A DNA stretch of 64,000 nucleotides from Phellopilus nigrolimitatus (GCA_021029095.1 JAJOHG010000008.1:806001-870000); one strand, 5' to 3'. Positions 45,285 through 58,616 are shown, counted from the first letter of the stretch. Numbers and translations: made by a program. The notes: a model not told the origin generated them from the letters alone.

Positions 45285-48200
45285 ATGGCGGCATCGTCGT
45301 CATCGAACCCAACCGCCGCGAAGCCACACACCCTCTCCTACGCAGAGCGCGCAAAGCGCGCGGGCGCATCGGCGGCCTCGGTGGCGCCGCCGCTGCAGCC
45401 CGTGCGCACGCGCCCGGCGGACATAAACGTGAACGGGAGCGCCCGCGCGGGCGACGAGTCTGCGTCGCCGGTCTCGTCGAGCCGGAACATCACGCCGGCC
45501 TCGTCCGCCGCGCGCACCCGCCCGGGGTCCCCGCCGGCCTCGTCCTCGCAGACGAGCGTCGAGGAGCCGCAGCCCGGCGCGCCGCTCCCCAAAAGCCCGC
45601 CCCGGGCGCCTCAGCCGAATGTCTGGGCGGCGCGCAAGGAACAGATGGCGCGCGCGGCTGGGCAGCAGCAGCAACAGGGCCCCGCCGGTGTCCACCCGCC
45701 GTCCGAAAATACCGTAACAGCATCGCACTCGGTTGAAAAGCCTGTCGCTGCAGGCAGGGCGCCACTGAACGGGATTGGCAACACGGCTCCGCACGAGGAG
45801 CATGCGTCGGCGGCCTCGAACAAGCGTGCTGATGACCCCTTTGTGGTGCGTGTGCCGCCCCACGTGCGCCGGGGCGCTACGAATGCGAGCCGCTCGCCTC
45901 CTAGTTTGGACGATGCGGAGAGCTGGCCGGAGATGGGAAAGCCAGGCCCATCGGCGTCGACATCGACGTCGACGTCGACGAGCCCGGCGGTGGGCACAAC
46001 AGGAGAGGGGGACAAGAGGGAGGGCTTGTCGAGTTCTCATAAGAAAAGTGAGTCGTCTCGTCTGGCTTTGCTGCACCGTTCACCGTTCTACATTTGCTCC
46101 TTTTTTATGGAAGTCCTTTTTCTTCATTATTTGAAGACCACGCATCGAAAATTTAGCACTTACGTCTCCGACTGGCTGCCATCGCACCCCCAGTCGAGCT
46201 TGTATATGCACAAATGACGATGGTTTTTACATCCTTTTTTTCGTGACCACTCCATTGCGGTGGCATGTAAATGCAGAGCGTGCGCTGACCTTATATGTCT
46301 TTGCTTCGTTTTTATGCGCTATCTTTACAGATGAAAAGACGAAATGGGTGCAAATCCCATCGTCCGAGCTGCAGGCGACGCACGATGCGCTCACCGCCCA
46401 ATCGTCCGCGAATTCTCGCGCACAGTCTCAACATCGCCGCAACATACAGACGAAATCGGCTTCACGCCACCAGTCTCAGACGCGCAATCCTTCCCGGCAG
46501 AGCCAAGGGCATCTAAATACGTCTATACCGAATGCTGTAACAAGCAATGGGATAGGCATGATGAGGCAACCGCACTCCGGATTCGGATCCGGTAATGCGT
46601 CCGCGGCCCAATCGCGCTCAGAGTCGGCAACCCATTCGCGCACGACCTCGGTGCACTCCAGTCCGCGGTTGTCAACACGAGGCAGGAGACTAGCTAACGA
46701 GCATACCGCCGCTGCTCCGTCCCTGACTGTCAGCATGAATGCGAGCGCAGGTCCAAGTACAGGCGAGAAGTTACCGAACGGCCTCCCCAACGACTTCCTA
46801 CCAGGAAATCCGCCATCTTCGTACCATCCTCCGTACCCGGACAGCGCTTATCTAAGCCGGAGCCAATCCTCACCATCGCACACGCCATATACGTCCCACT
46901 CGCACTCACCGGTTTATTACGCACCTCCTCCGCCGCCCACAGGTGCGCAATCGTACAACTACGGAAGCGGTTACGCCACTGTGCCGCCGCCTATCCCAGT
47001 CCCAAGCCCAAACCATTCCGGTACACCCATTCAACATCAGGGCTATGCTGGCTACCCTCCATATGCGCTTCCACCCGGCCAGTCGCCATACCCATACATG
47101 TATACGCCATTCCCTTATTATCAGCCACCAGCACCCGGTCAGCCGCACGAGCGGCAGCCTGCGCTTGAGATGAGCGCGCAAGGTCCGGACCAGGACCAGA
47201 TGCAGGGCCTGTCGCACGTCTCGCCGAATTTGCCACCCGCTTCAGCGCGTTCACGGCCTCCGCCACCGGAGCAAAGTGTGGCTCTCGCTGGATACAGGGA
47301 TATTGCGGCCGTGCCAGTCAGCCCGCTTCTCAACGCACCACAGCCTAGCATTGGCGAAGTCGTGGATTCAGTCGTGGAAGGGAAGGGGGAGATGGTGTTT
47401 GGGAGCGTAGGGCGGCCGGGTGGCATGAAGAGCCCATCTCCCGTTTCTGCCTTGGGAGCTAGAGCGGAGGCGGACCAACAAGGAGAGAGAACGGTGACTG
47501 CGTTCTCTATCGGGTTTGAAGGTCCCACGACGATTCGCGTAAAAGCGAAAGGACAGCGGTCGGATCGCAAGAGTGGTTCAGGTCCAGACGCAGGGACGGA
47601 GAAATCTGCAGAGGCGAATGGACATGGAGACGCGGCAAATGCGGCGAACAACGACGTTAATGCAGAAGTGATCGTCAAGGTAGTCGACCTCACCGACCAA
47701 GAGACTAAGTGGGAGTTCGGGACGAGCGCGCACCCCGAAGCAGATAACATCCCAGGCCAGCAGGATGTTCAAAATCAACTAGCTGCTCAGCAGCCTCAGA
47801 TTATACAGCCGCAGCCCCAGCACACGATACATTACCCACCGCCGGTCCCGCTACCACAGCAGATTGGAGGATACAACCTGGGTCCGCCCGTGCCCTTGCA
47901 CATGAACGTGCCCTCGCCAAGTCCGCAAGGTCCCATCCATCCGCTTCCCCAACACGTCCCGTCGCTCGCTCCACTGCCCATCGGCGCGGGGCTTGTATCT
48001 CCATTGGCATTGTCGTCGCCTGGGATCCCGTCTGGGACCGCGGGCATGGGTGTGGGCGACGAGTGGGAGGTCCGCGACTTTGGGTACGGCTTTGGTCCGC
48101 TGAGCGGGAGCGGGTACGTGCCCGACCGCCTGCGCGAGGAGCGATACGAACGTGACCAGCGGGATGTCTACCGCGAGCCCCGCGATTTTGGCCCTCCCGG

Positions 48201-49188
48201 GTTTGGGCCGGGCCGTGTCAGGCGCAACTCCAGCGCGGGGTATGGATACTTTGAGGGCACTCGCGGTGGCTTTGGCGGGAGGCGTGGACGCGGAGGGCCG
48301 AATGGATTTAACAGGGGCTTTTCGAGGGGAGGCGGGTTTGGCGGTAGGGGAGGTTCCCATGGAGGCTTCCAGCGACATCAGCCGTCGCTCAGTGTCGCTA
48401 CTGGCCCATTTCAGCAGCACCAGTCTGCCGTACATGCCCCACATGGGCAGCAGCAGCAGCAACAACAACAGATGTCGCCCGATGTCCCCAACGGATATTA
48501 TGCTCCTCCACCGACAGGTTCTTCGCAGTTTGTCCCGTCACCGTATGGCCAGTACAACCCTGGCCTTCCTTTTGCCCCTCAGCTTCCGTCTCAGACCCAG
48601 CCCGAGCCTCAACCTCAATCTCAACCTCAGTCTCGTCCGCAAGTGCAGGCGCCCATGCCCATACCCGTCACGGTCCTGTCGTTCCCTCTAGATCCGGTCA
48701 GGCATTATTTGCTCGGTCAGGTCGAGTACTACTTTAGCATTCAGAACCTCGCCTCAGATTTCTTTTTGAGGAAACAGGTTAGTTTGTGCATTGCCATTTT
48801 AAAACTCTTTCAAGATTATTGACTCTTGGCCTTACAGATGGATTCGAGAGGATGGATACCTATCCATCTCATCGCATCATTTAACCGCGTTAGGCAGTTA
48901 ACGACAGACGTCCAGATGGTGAAGGACATTCTGAGCTTGTCTTCCCTTATCGAAGTGCGCGATGAGCATGTCCGGCTGAGCAATGAGTTATGGGTGAGCT
49001 TCGTGCTGCCGGGCGCTGCTGATAGCACAGTGGAACGCGACGGCACTGGTTCTACTCAGGCGAAGAATGGAGTATATGAACAACGTGTAGCAGATGATGG
49101 AGAAAGAGAGGCTGAGGAGGACGAGGAGGACGACGTGGTCTTTGTTTTGGGGCAAGAGGAGAGTCGGCCATGGCGCGGTCCAAATTAG
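45285..49188 (+). CDS. La-motif RNA-binding protein (LARP1/Sro9-like)
   Basis: A cytoplasmic RNA-binding protein of the type that associates with ribosomes or 5'TOP/poly(A) mRNAs. Three exons: 45285-46047 (MAASSSSNPTAAKPHTLSYA to SSSHKK), 46331-48777 and 48838-49188. The La motif is at the far C-terminus and spans the last intron: DPVRHYLLGQVEYYFSIQNL, ASDFFLRKQ, then MDSRGWIPIHLIASFNRVRQ, TTDVQMVKDILSLSSLIEV and VRLSNELW. Everything before it is disordered: Ser/Pro/Gln/Tyr-rich, with an RGG-like block (GGFGGRRGRGGPNGFNRGFS; 48260-48370) and a poly-Gln tract (48448-48471). The first intron is 283 bp, several times the local norm. It ends in an acidic stretch (EAEEDEEDDVVFVLG) and RPWRGPN. Confidence 0.88.
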
Positions 49189-50075
49189 ACTACTATTTAT
49201 TATCTCAAAAGGCCCAATTCGCCTTGGTAGGTGGTGGTTTCACTTAAACGATGCCTTGATCTGACCCAGAAGCCCTGCAGATATCGCATTGCTCGCTTGG
49301 CATATAGTCGACCGAGCCAACCTTAACAACAAGATACAACTCGCAGATGAGATAGCGAGCTTGCTGCGCACACGGGCATTGCCCAATTCTGTTCATATGT
49401 TGTTACATCAAAGGTATTCTGACGTGTCCTGAACTATCTAACTTAACGCTGCACATACGATCTTGTCATTCCGAAGAACACGCGTGTCTTCGTGCATTGT
49501 TTTCGCATTAATCCTCGATGCCGCTTTTATTTTCTCACTCTGCATCATATCTTCTTTCCTGTGTACGCTCTGAAGCCTCGTTAATTTTCGCGCCCTGCCC
49601 TCCCGTCCTGCACCCCTTTTTCTTGCCCGTCTTTCACTCTCCTTTGCCTTTCCTTTTTCCTTTGTTGCTTTGTTGACCTGCAGTGTGTTCTTGTCGCCGG
49701 TTTGTGTCATGACTGAAGTATATAGCCGTTGTAAGTACAACATGCCGAACCCAATGACAAATGCGGGTAGAATGAGGAGTTGGACTTCTGCCCTTTGGCC
49801 CTCTTATATGTTCGGAGTTTGAGAATTTTTACAAGGAATTTCGGTCGCGTCGATGTACATGTACATGCATACGTCGCTACACGGAGATCGACGTGAAAAC
49901 TAACTTGCAGTGCCGCTATTGCCTTTTCGCAAAGCTTGGCTAATCTAGATTAGAGTAAATGAGACAGCGAACCTTCGATTGGCTCTAGGAGCGTCGGGAT
50001 CGGTGAGCTGAAGCCGCTTTTTTCGGTTCGAACTTGAGCGGGGCTTCTTATGAGCAGGTCTTGCGCTGGGCAAAA
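49189..50075. other. Intergenic between convergent LARP and permease genes
   Basis: 887 bp of 3'-flanking DNA. A 101-codon minus-strand frame (49743-49438) is Lys/Arg-biased because it opposes a C/T-rich tract, and it is not supported. TGTACATGTACATGCAT at 49855 is a short palindrome-like string. Confidence 0.4.
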
Positions 50076-52878
50076 TTATTCAATCCATGTGCTTATTTTC
50101 CTGCAGAACGCGGTTTTTGTTGCGTGAGTAGATTCGAATTGCAGATGACGCGGAATCAGGCTTAGCTTACAGTTCTCCACAATTGCCGAAACTGCCCAAG
50201 CTTTTTCGTCTTTCTCTTCGCTACTGGAGTCGTTAGAGACCGTGACTGGTGTCGATCCGACGAGTACCGATGCAGGTCCACGATAATGTCGATGCTGTGT
50301 CCGCAGAAGAAGGGCTATTGTATAGTACAATCCAGTTCATATCTAAAGACGACGTACCCAGTATACCTTGTACCAGATCCACGACAGACCGCACACGACA
50401 ACTAAGATGGGACTGGTATAGTTCATGGTTGCGGCAGTGACGGGAAACACTTGTGGCATGATCAGGACACTACAAGCGCCAGAAAAGTCAGCTTAACCGT
50501 CTTGATGATAAGTAAGTGGGTGGATGCCATAGAACGTAATGCTCACCCTGTCTCCAGGGCAACCCTGTGTTCAGAAAGAAAATTACGATGAGTCACCCAC
50601 AACTAGAAAGCTCAGCTGCTGGCTTGCCAGATGCTTACCAGATGATGGCGTATATGTTGATGACGATACTCCATTTACCCGTATAGAAGGGACCGGGCGT
50701 GAACCGCACGCCTGGGTCCTTTTGGAACGCAATGTAGACTTTGGCTGTGATTGGGACCTTGGGAAGAGTCGATTTCTGTCAGAAATTGTTTCATGTAGAA
50801 ATCACTCACTATGTAAGAAAGGTCCAGAGCGACTGCGTTGGCGCTGATATATGCAGAAAGCAGTCGTTAGATATGTAAGGCACGGCTCGAGAGTCCTATG
50901 TACCTGAATACCGCGTTGATCTTCGAATAAAAAGTCCTCAAAAATAAAGCGCAAAGATTTTAATATGAAAAATCTCACTGCAATGAGGGAGACCAAGGAA
51001 AGGAGGCCAAGAAGCATGACAACGATGACGGTCAGAATGGCAGCGTTAACTGGAGTCCCTGTCCGTGACGACACTCTGCAAAAAAGGCGGCGATCCGGTA
51101 TGGCGTTCTAGACAGAGTTCAACTTTAATCCGGAAATTCACCGAGTTTCACCATCACGCACATCTCTTGAGATAGCATATATACCTACGTGCAAATTCAG
51201 TGGATCCTTGGTGTCAACCCATTTTTGTCGAGAAATCTAATGTCACTTACTCCTGATACATGCCAGTTGAGATGATGCCACTACCATCGCTTGGCTGATG
51301 ATCACACACGTCCAGAGGAACAGCGCGCCCCTCTTCCCCAGGTTGTCCCAGAGAATCTGTTTCAATTTTTTCATTTAATGCCTGACTTAAGTATCTTATC
51401 TTGAAAGCTGCTCGCCTGTGAGAAGACCAGACCAGTCGGGCCGGGTAGAGCGCTGGGATCGCGAATGCCATAGCATAAAGACACGATTAAACAGAACCCG
51501 AGTACTCCAGTCACGGAAACTATACCGCACGCATAAATATTAGCTAGCCTCTTGCCAGTCTAATATACACATATACTATGCGTACCTCCGAGAACGATCG
51601 CAACCGGGGCTGCTACAGCAGCGTTCTTGACTTCTTCTGAGATGTCTGCAAAGGGGCAACGTAAGCCTAGGAAAGGGGATCGGAAAAGGGAAGGAGCGCT
51701 GACGGGCAACAGCATCATAATCCGTCTAAGGCAGTTGACAAGGAGATGTATTAGTGTACGCCACGCAATGATTGTGCAATGTTTATGTGTTGCTCACCAT
51801 AACATACTGGACACATAGAAGACCAAGGAGGAAGGCGAAACCTTTGTTGTTCCACCCGGAATTATCAGCGATCTGCAAAAAGGTTAGGAAAGGCCATGAA
51901 AAAATGGACGAAACATAACTGACCCCCGTCCAGACAGACTGCGAGCTCGCAAGCTTCCCCGTACCTGAGGCCGGGATTGCTATCGTAACAGCCAAAATAG
52001 TGAAGACGTTGACATAGACTGGGGGGGGGGGGAAATAGGAGGATTAGCTGCGTGCGAAGAGAAGTCGAAGCATTTATGTACTGTAGAGGAAAGAAACGCG
52101 ATGAAGAAGTTTCATGGGCATGCTGTTCAGTATTCCAAGCGCGACTGTCACGCCAATGTATACTCCGAGAGTTTGGCCGGTGGACGCTGTGAACCTTCCG
52201 TCGGTTCCGATGGTCACAGCTGCAAAGATCATTTGGGAGCTAGAAAATTTTTCAATTGATTGATTGGAAGTTGACTTTTACGAGAACTTACAGTGCAAAA
52301 GACACAGAGGCTTGCCCAGTGCATTGACCAAGAAGTGTTAACCTAGAATTGTTGATTGACGTTTCGCGTTCTCAGTCAACAGGTAAAACCCACTCACCAA
52401 GCGTTCACGAAAGTAACACTTGCGCGGTATCTTGGAGGGACAACAAAGGCTGTACTTGTGTACAACCCGCCGGCTGTCGGATATGCAGAGACTAGTTCTG
52501 CGTCGCTCTTAAGATAGGTACATTCAATAAAAGGAATCAAAATTACCAGCGACGGATACAGCGATAGCGAGGCACCCGACGAGACCAAGGAGCCACGTCC
52601 AGATTGCAACTGCTCTCCCACCGAGAAGAATGGGTGTGTTGAAGGTAGCTGCAACAGTAGCAGCCATGCTACTCGAATAAACCGTGAGCGGATTATTCTG
52701 CCCCATTTTGGCGAATGTCTAACCCCATGATCCCGATAGCAAAGCTGAGCGTGCTGAAGTTGGTGAATTCCTTCCGTAGTTCGCGTCGGATGCCAAGCTG
52801 GCGAAGACGAACATCCTCCTCTTCGATTTGAGCCTGAGCTGAGTTGACGGTGGCGTTGGCTTTCTCCATCAGAGACAT
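50076..52878 (-). CDS. APC-superfamily amine/amino-acid permease (GABA/choline type), copy A
   Basis: A 12-TM transporter for amino acids or amines such as GABA or choline. The start is MSLMEKANATVNSAQAQ, then EEEDVRLRQLGIRRELRKEF, TNFSTLSFAIGIMG, AATFNTPILLGGRAVAIWTW, AELVSAYPTAGGLYTSTAFV and PPRYRASVTFVNAW. These are followed by SQMIFAAVTIGTDG, TVALGILNSMPMKLLHR, DNSGWNNKGFAFLLGLLCVQ, DISEEVKNAAVAAPVAIVLG, GIRDPSALPGPTGLVFSQ, ILWDNLGKRGALFLWT, RTGTPVNAAILTVIVVMLLG, FTPGPFYMGKW and WIWYKVYW. After the last intron comes HRHYRGPASVLVG and a charged tail. It is cut by about a dozen introns of 50-90 bp, one containing a G12 run (52021-52032). It is clearly paralogous to the permease at 55820-58616. 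Confidence 0.85.
52021..52032 (+). repeat. Poly-G tract (12 nt) in a permease intron
   Basis: Twelve uninterrupted G (C on the coding strand), inside an intron of permease A. It is likely length-variable and a likely place for sequencing error. Confidence 0.85.
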
Positions 52879-53318
52879 TACACTGCCAGTGGTCGCTGGC
52901 AAAGGCGACGACGTCGACCAGCTCCTGATAAGCAACAGCGCTCATTTGTGAACATAAGCATTCTTTTCGCTTTAAGCTCTGATAAGTCGGCCGTAGGTTC
53001 ACACGTCTAAAAGATGCTGTTGTCGAAGTCTCCGGCTGAATCCGCACAGTTTGAGAGAAGCACCGTCCTGGAAAGCCACAACCAGTTCCATTGTGAGCCA
53101 ATAGAAGACCCGCAGGTCATACACAAGTTCACATCTGTCCTTCATACTGCAGTATGGCAGCCAGATGGCAAGCTTGCGATGTGATCCTATTCGCCTTTGG
53201 AACGGAAGCCCGTCTGCCAGGAGGAAATCCCCATTTGTCACGAGGGTGGGTCGTCAGACATATAACCCGGTTCCAAGCTCAGCGCTTGGCCACCACATCT
53301 TGAACAGAGCGTGCAGCC
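52879..53318. promoter_or_regulatory. Divergent intergenic region, permease A and ALDH
   Basis: 440 bp between divergently transcribed start codons, so shared control of transporter and dehydrogenase is possible. No named binding site is recognised. Confidence 0.4.
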
Positions 53319-55389
53319 ATGGTCAATCTTCGCTACAGTACAGTGCAAGAAATAGACGAGGTAAAATGTTATTGTTTTTTCTTGTGTTCTTTCTTGTGTC
53401 CAAACAGATGAAAGCGTCGTCGTTGTCGGGGTTGAAGGTCAAAAGAGATATGCCGCTAATCTGTCCCCTGTGGCACTATCTTGTCGGAAAGTCGTGCAAC
53501 TAACTTTCGTCGGACTTCCCCCAGCACCATGAAACGCTCTACAACACGTTCAGAGCAGGCACATGCCGCCCGCTCGACTATCGGCGCGCTCAGCTGCACA
53601 AGCTCGCCCGCATGTGCCAGGAGAACGCCGACGCCCTCGCCGACGCGCTCTTCGCGGACCTCGGCAAGCCGAAAGTCGAGGTCTTCGCATTCGAAGTCGG
53701 CCAGATCGTCAAACGCAGCCTGCTGTGCGCGGAGAAGCTCGCGGAGTGGGCCGCACCGGAGAAGGTCAACACGCCGGATTGGCAAAAGCCGTGGAATTCT
53801 ACGTTGATCAAGGCGCCGAAAGGCCCTGTATTGATCATCTCGTACGCTTCTTATTTTTTATTTTATCATTATTCGAACTCTCACTTGTCATTTGGTAGGC
53901 CATGGAACTATCCCATCATGCTCTCGCTTCAGCCGTTATACGCGGCCATCGCTGCCGGGTGCCCCGCCATCGTGAAGCCATCTGAACTCGCGCCTACTTA
54001 TGCCCAGCTCCTTGCCGACCTCGTGCCCAAGTATCTCGACCCGAAGACATACGCCGTCGTGAACGGAGCCGTCCCAGAGACCACAAAGCTCCTCGAGCTG
54101 CGTTGGGCGCACAGTATGTCTCCGTGCGCTTCCTCGCAAACCAATATCAATCATGCCGACCGTATGTTTTACTCGCAGTATTCTACACGGGAAATGGCCG
54201 CGTCGGCCGCATCGTCGCGACCGCCGCTGCGAAGCATCTTACGCCCTGCTCGCTTGAGCTCGGCGGAAAGTCGCCTGTGATCGTCGACGCGGCATACGAC
54301 ATGGACATCGCCGCGGCGCGCATCCTGTTTGGAAAGGCGAACAACGCGGGCCAGACGTGCGTCGCGCCGGACTACGTGCTCATCCCGCGGAGCGCGCAGG
54401 ACACGCTGATCGCGGCGCTCGAGCGCGTCTACGCGGAGCGCTACCCGGACGGGGCGCTTGCGTCCGCGTCGTACGGACGCATCGTCAATGCGACGCACTT
54501 CGGGCGCCTGACGGAGCTTCTGGCGCGCTCGAAGGGGCGCCGTGTGCTGGGTGGCGAGACGGACGAGGCGCGGCTCAAGATCGCCCCGACGGTCCTGGCG
54601 GACGTTACGACCGACGACGCTCTCTTGGAAGAGTGAGTAGGCTCGAGAATCGGCTTCCGTGGGTTGATGAACGGCTTATGGTACATGTATAAGGGAGCTG
54701 TTCGGACCCATCCTGCCCATTGTCCCGGTGGCGGATATAGACGAAGCGATCGAAATCGTCAACTCTCGGTGCGTTTATAATCAACATGCCCTTTTGTACT
54801 TGGAAGCAAATCAGGCTCCGTAGGGACAGCCCGTTAGCATTCTATGCATTTACAGAGCAAGCCGAGGTTAAACAAAAGCGTGCGTCCTATTTCTCTTTTT
54901 CTCTTCCTTTCTGTACGCATATCTACAACGTGTTTTGTGGTAGTCGTCGAGAGGACGCTCAGCGGCTCGCTCATCTTCAACGAGACATTCGACCAACTAG
55001 CCGGTGCGTTCCCCGGCTCTTTGTAATAACCTCATATGATGCATAATTTGACATTCATCCACCCTACAGTAATTGAACTCCCGTTCAGTGGCGTGGGCGA
55101 ATCCGGATGTAAGTTCCTGTCTGTCTCCCTCCTCAAAAGGGCAGCACAGATCTGACGATACACAGACGGATACCATGTCATGAAGTACGGTTTCGACGGC
55201 TTCACGCACCTCCGCAGCTCGATGGACGTGCCCAAGGAGTAAGCTTACTTTATCTCTTTTACTTTCAGCGATCCGCAATTGACGCGATGCAGATCCGAGG
55301 AACTCTTCGCTACGCGCTACGCACCGTACACGGACGAAAAGCTGGAGAAAGTTTCCAAAGATGTGTTCCTAAACATTCCGTTATCCTAA
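53319..55389 (+). CDS. Class-3 aldehyde dehydrogenase
   Basis: NAD(P)-dependent oxidation of an aldehyde to its acid. The start is MVNLRYSTVQEIDE, then an intron from 53361 to about 53524. HHETLYNTFRAGTCRPLDYR and ALFADLGKPKVEVFAFEVGQ follow, then PWNYPIMLSLQPLYAAIAAG CPAIVKPSE, HIFYTGNGRVGRIVATAAAK, LELGGKSPVIVDA (catalytic Glu) and FGKANNAGQTCVAPDYVLIP (catalytic Cys in AGQTC). After these come ELFGPILPIVPVADIDEAIE, SGSLIFNETFDQLA, LPFSGVGESGYGYHVMKYGF and FDGFTHLRS. The short form without an N-terminal extension, with ending TDEKLEKVSKDVFLNIPLS, fits the ALDH3/Hfd1 class. No C-terminal membrane anchor is seen, so it is probably soluble. Its neighbours are two permeases and a haem N-demethylase-like gene. 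Confidence 0.9.
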
Positions 55390-55819
55390 AGCACGGCGTC
55401 TTAAACGAGTTGATGTGGTCACCGTTGAGATCGAGACCTTTTCATGTTCGGAATATTATACAGTAATGTATTCTCTTTCTTTATTTCTTGATCTACATTT
55501 TTGAAAAGGTCGTCGCTGGTCCAGGACATGGCCAGTGAATCCCTCAGACAAATGCATAGACCGACAACATGGGCCACGCCGTGCAAAGAGCACGCGGCGT
55601 GGTCACCTCCGAGGCTGTATCTCTGTATTCTCTGTATTCTCTTTCCCTCCCTTTGTTGTGCATTCTCAAACTCTACCCTCGATTTTCCCCGATATTTCGA
55701 AGTGGAAGAGCCACAAGAATCACCGGATAAGGCCACCCTGAATTCCAATTATAGTAATACACATACGGTGGCGCTTCGAAGCACAGAAAGCGAAATGAAT
55801 GGCAGCAAGAACAAGCTAA
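55390..55819. other. Intergenic between convergent ALDH and permease B
   Basis: 430 bp between 3' ends. It contains a direct duplication of CTGTATTCT (near 55623). No gene is called; the 153-codon plus frame starting 55501 is antisense to the permease tail. Confidence 0.4.
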
Positions 55820-58616
55820 TCAATCTACGACGTTCCTCGTCTCCACATCGACAGAAGAGGCCTTCTTCTCGTACAGCTCGGAGCTCGTCTTCCTTGGCGA
55901 GCTTGTCTCTTCATGGCGTCCTGGGCCGAGGTAATACCGATGCTGACAAACAACAATATTGAGCATGCCCGTTCGTTAACATGTTGCGAGCCTAAAGTCA
56001 ACACTCACCCAGTAAAGCTTGTACCATATCCATGACGCTCCGCAGACGAAGCCCATAATCGGACCGGCGTAGTTCATAGTCGAGGCGGAGACGGGGTTCA
56101 CTTGCGGCATGATCAGGATGCTAGCAAATGATGATGTTAGCAGACTAAAGAAACAAAAATACAGCTTGAGGACGAACCCTGTTTCCAAAAGCGTCCTTGA
56201 ATCGAGTAATTTTATAAGCATATAGATTAGAACAGGGAGTTGGAAGACCATGGCACTCACCAAAGAATGGCATAGACGTTAACAGCGTAGCCCCATTTGC
56301 CCATGTAAAACGGCCCGGGTACGAACTCAACAGACGCATCGTTCTGCACGGCGATGCAGACTTTCGCAATTATTGGGATCTACGATGGCAAAAATAGGGT
56401 TTGATACGGCATGCTGACAAAAGGAGCACGAAGAGCAAACAAACCATGTACGAAAGGTCCAGCGCGACAGCAGTAATGCTGGAAAGGCGCTCATGGATCT
56501 TGATACCAAGCAATATCACAAGTAGTAAATTGCAAATACCTGAATATCGCATTGATCTGTAGGCATGGTCAAAAATTTGCGCTTCGGGCTAATGGTCTGG
56601 GAAATAAAGACTGACCGCGACGATAGAAGCTAGGTAAAGTAGACCGAAGATTGTTGCGACTATTACAGTCACAATCACCGCGTTGACTGGAGTCCCAGTC
56701 CTAGACCATACTCTTGCGAAAAGACGGCGATCAGGTAGCGCATTCTGTTGCATTTGCTCTAGATCAGCCAATCAGTTGTCTATTTGCCGAGAATGGTACG
56801 GACGTCTCGCGAAATAGCGTAGATACCTGATTAAATTATAATTAAAATTAAATTCGCGAGTTAGACTGAAGCTCAGGGATTTACTTCGTATACATGCAAG
56901 CTGGCATGTTGCTGCCGTCATGAATTGGACAATAATGACGAACGACCACAAAGCTAGTGCTCCGCGCTTTCCCAGGTTGTCCCAAAGAATCTGAGAGAGA
57001 CGTCTGTTGTTTAGTTTGAAACGAGAAAAAAGAAAAAAAAAACCAAACATACTTGAGAAAATACCAAACCAGTTGGACCAGGCAAAGCGCCAAAATCCCT
57101 TATGCCGTAGCAAACGACTACGTTCACGAAAAAGCCAAGAATTGAAGTGATTGAGACTGCCAGCAATTGTTAAGATTGATAAAAGAGATTTTTAAGTCGT
57201 AGTTCTATACCAGCAGAAATGATAGCAACCGGAGCAGCGATGGCAGCGTTTTTGACTTCCTCAGAAAGGTCTTTGAATTCATGGTTTTTGAAATCAGTGG
57301 CTTAGCTGTTGTCAAAATAATAGCACGTACGAGCTGCTCCATCATAATCTGTCTAATCCATAACGAGGTGAAGCGATTGTTTGAAAAGTTGTTGAACCCT
57401 TACCATAACCCATTGCACACTCAAGAGACCAAGGAGAAATGCGAACCCCCTGTTGTTCCATCCTGAACCATCGCTGATCTTAGGATACATCTTCAGTCCC
57501 AGTATAACCGCCCTAAGAATCTACACTCACTTCAGTCCAAACAAACTTATGACTCGCGAGCTGTCCAGAGCCTGCAGCTGGGATGGCGATGATAATTGCA
57601 ATCGTCGTCAAGATGTTGAAATACACTGAGCAAGAATTCAATGGGTCAGTTGGACACAAGCTTCTACCCAGAAGGACCACTGTACCGTAGAGTGAAGTAA
57701 TTCGATGTAGCCACTTTGTAGGGAGACTATTCAAGATCCCAAGTGCGACTGTCAAACCTACGTAGAGACCCAGAATTTGCCCTGTTGATGCGACGAAGGT
57801 GCCATCGGTCCCAATAGTAACGGCAGCGTATATCATTTGCGAGCTGCATGGATAGCCGACTTTGAAACTTGCGAGGAATAGATGGGGTGCATTATAACAT
57901 ACAGAGCGAAGGTGACAGAAGCGGGAGTAGCTAGCTGTCCCATTATTGTCATCCTAATATGGTTGAGAAGTTCAGTCGAATTGGTCCAATACAACCCTCT
58001 GACAGAATTAGTGACTGACCAGCCGGTTACGAAAGTGACACTTGCTCTGTATTTCTCCGGAATGACGAAAGCCGTGCTTGTGTAGATGCCTCCGGAAGTC
58101 GGATACGCAGAAACAAGCTCTATTTGAAATAAAATGAGGACGACGCGATTCAAATTTGAAAACAATAGGCTTGCTTACCAGCGACAGATGTGGCGATAGC
58201 AAGGCAACCAAATGACCCGAGAAACCATGCCCAAACCTGGAAAGCAATGTCAGCGTCCACCAATAACTGAGTCACAGATTAAGCATCATTGCACCTACCG
58301 CTGTCGCTGGGCCGCCTAGCAGCAGTGGTGTGTTTATTGTGGACGCAATGCTCGCCGCGCATCTGTGAAGTGCCAATCGTAAGTCATATATTTCACGTCT
58401 AAGGTCGATTTTGTTGAAAACAAACCCAAGAACTCCGAGTGCAAAAGAGAGCGTACTGAAATTTGTGAACTCCTTGCGCAGTTCCCGACGAATTCCAAGT
58501 TGCTTCAGTTTTGCGTCTTCCTCCTCGATAGCATCTAAATAATGTATGTTGTCCGTCCGAACGTCATACGCACGCTTGTTGACTGATTTCTCGCTGTTTG
58601 TCATGGACTCAGGCAT
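55820..58616 (-). CDS. APC-superfamily amine/amino-acid permease (GABA/choline type), copy B
   Basis: A paralogue of copy A with the same exon pattern. The start is MPESMTNSEKSVNKRAYDV, then EEEDAKLKQLGIRRELRKEF and [81 protein letters not shown] and SQMIYAAVTIGTDGTFVAST. Later segments are GLTVALGILNSLPTKWLHR, FKVWTE-like HKFVWTE, GIRDFGALPGPTGLVFSQ, ILWDNLGKRGALALWSFVII, RTGTPVNAVIVTVIVATIFG, FVPGPFYMGKW and PQVNPVSASTMNYAGPIMGF, WIWYKLYW. After the last GTGAGT...GTCAG intron it reads HRYYLGPGRHEETSSPRKT and ends ETRNVVD. The tandem pair suggests duplication with the aldehyde dehydrogenase trapped between, or two transporters kept for related substrates. Confidence 0.87.

Noticed and set aside
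45300..46076. 258-codon minus frame opposite the LARP N-terminus
   Set aside because: An Arg-rich antisense shadow with no domain.
49438..49743. 101-codon Lys/Arg-rich minus frame
   Set aside because: It is the complement of a C/T-rich tract, with no conserved features.
50015..50045. GGTTCGAACTTGAGC resembling a tRNA B box
   Set aside because: The match to GGTTCGANNCC fails at the last positions, and there is no A box or cloverleaf at the right distance.
53361..53524. Extra ALDH exon starting ATGAAAGCG at 53408
   Set aside because: Joining EIDE directly to HHETLYNTF preserves phase and the family N-terminus. The intervening reading is not family-like.
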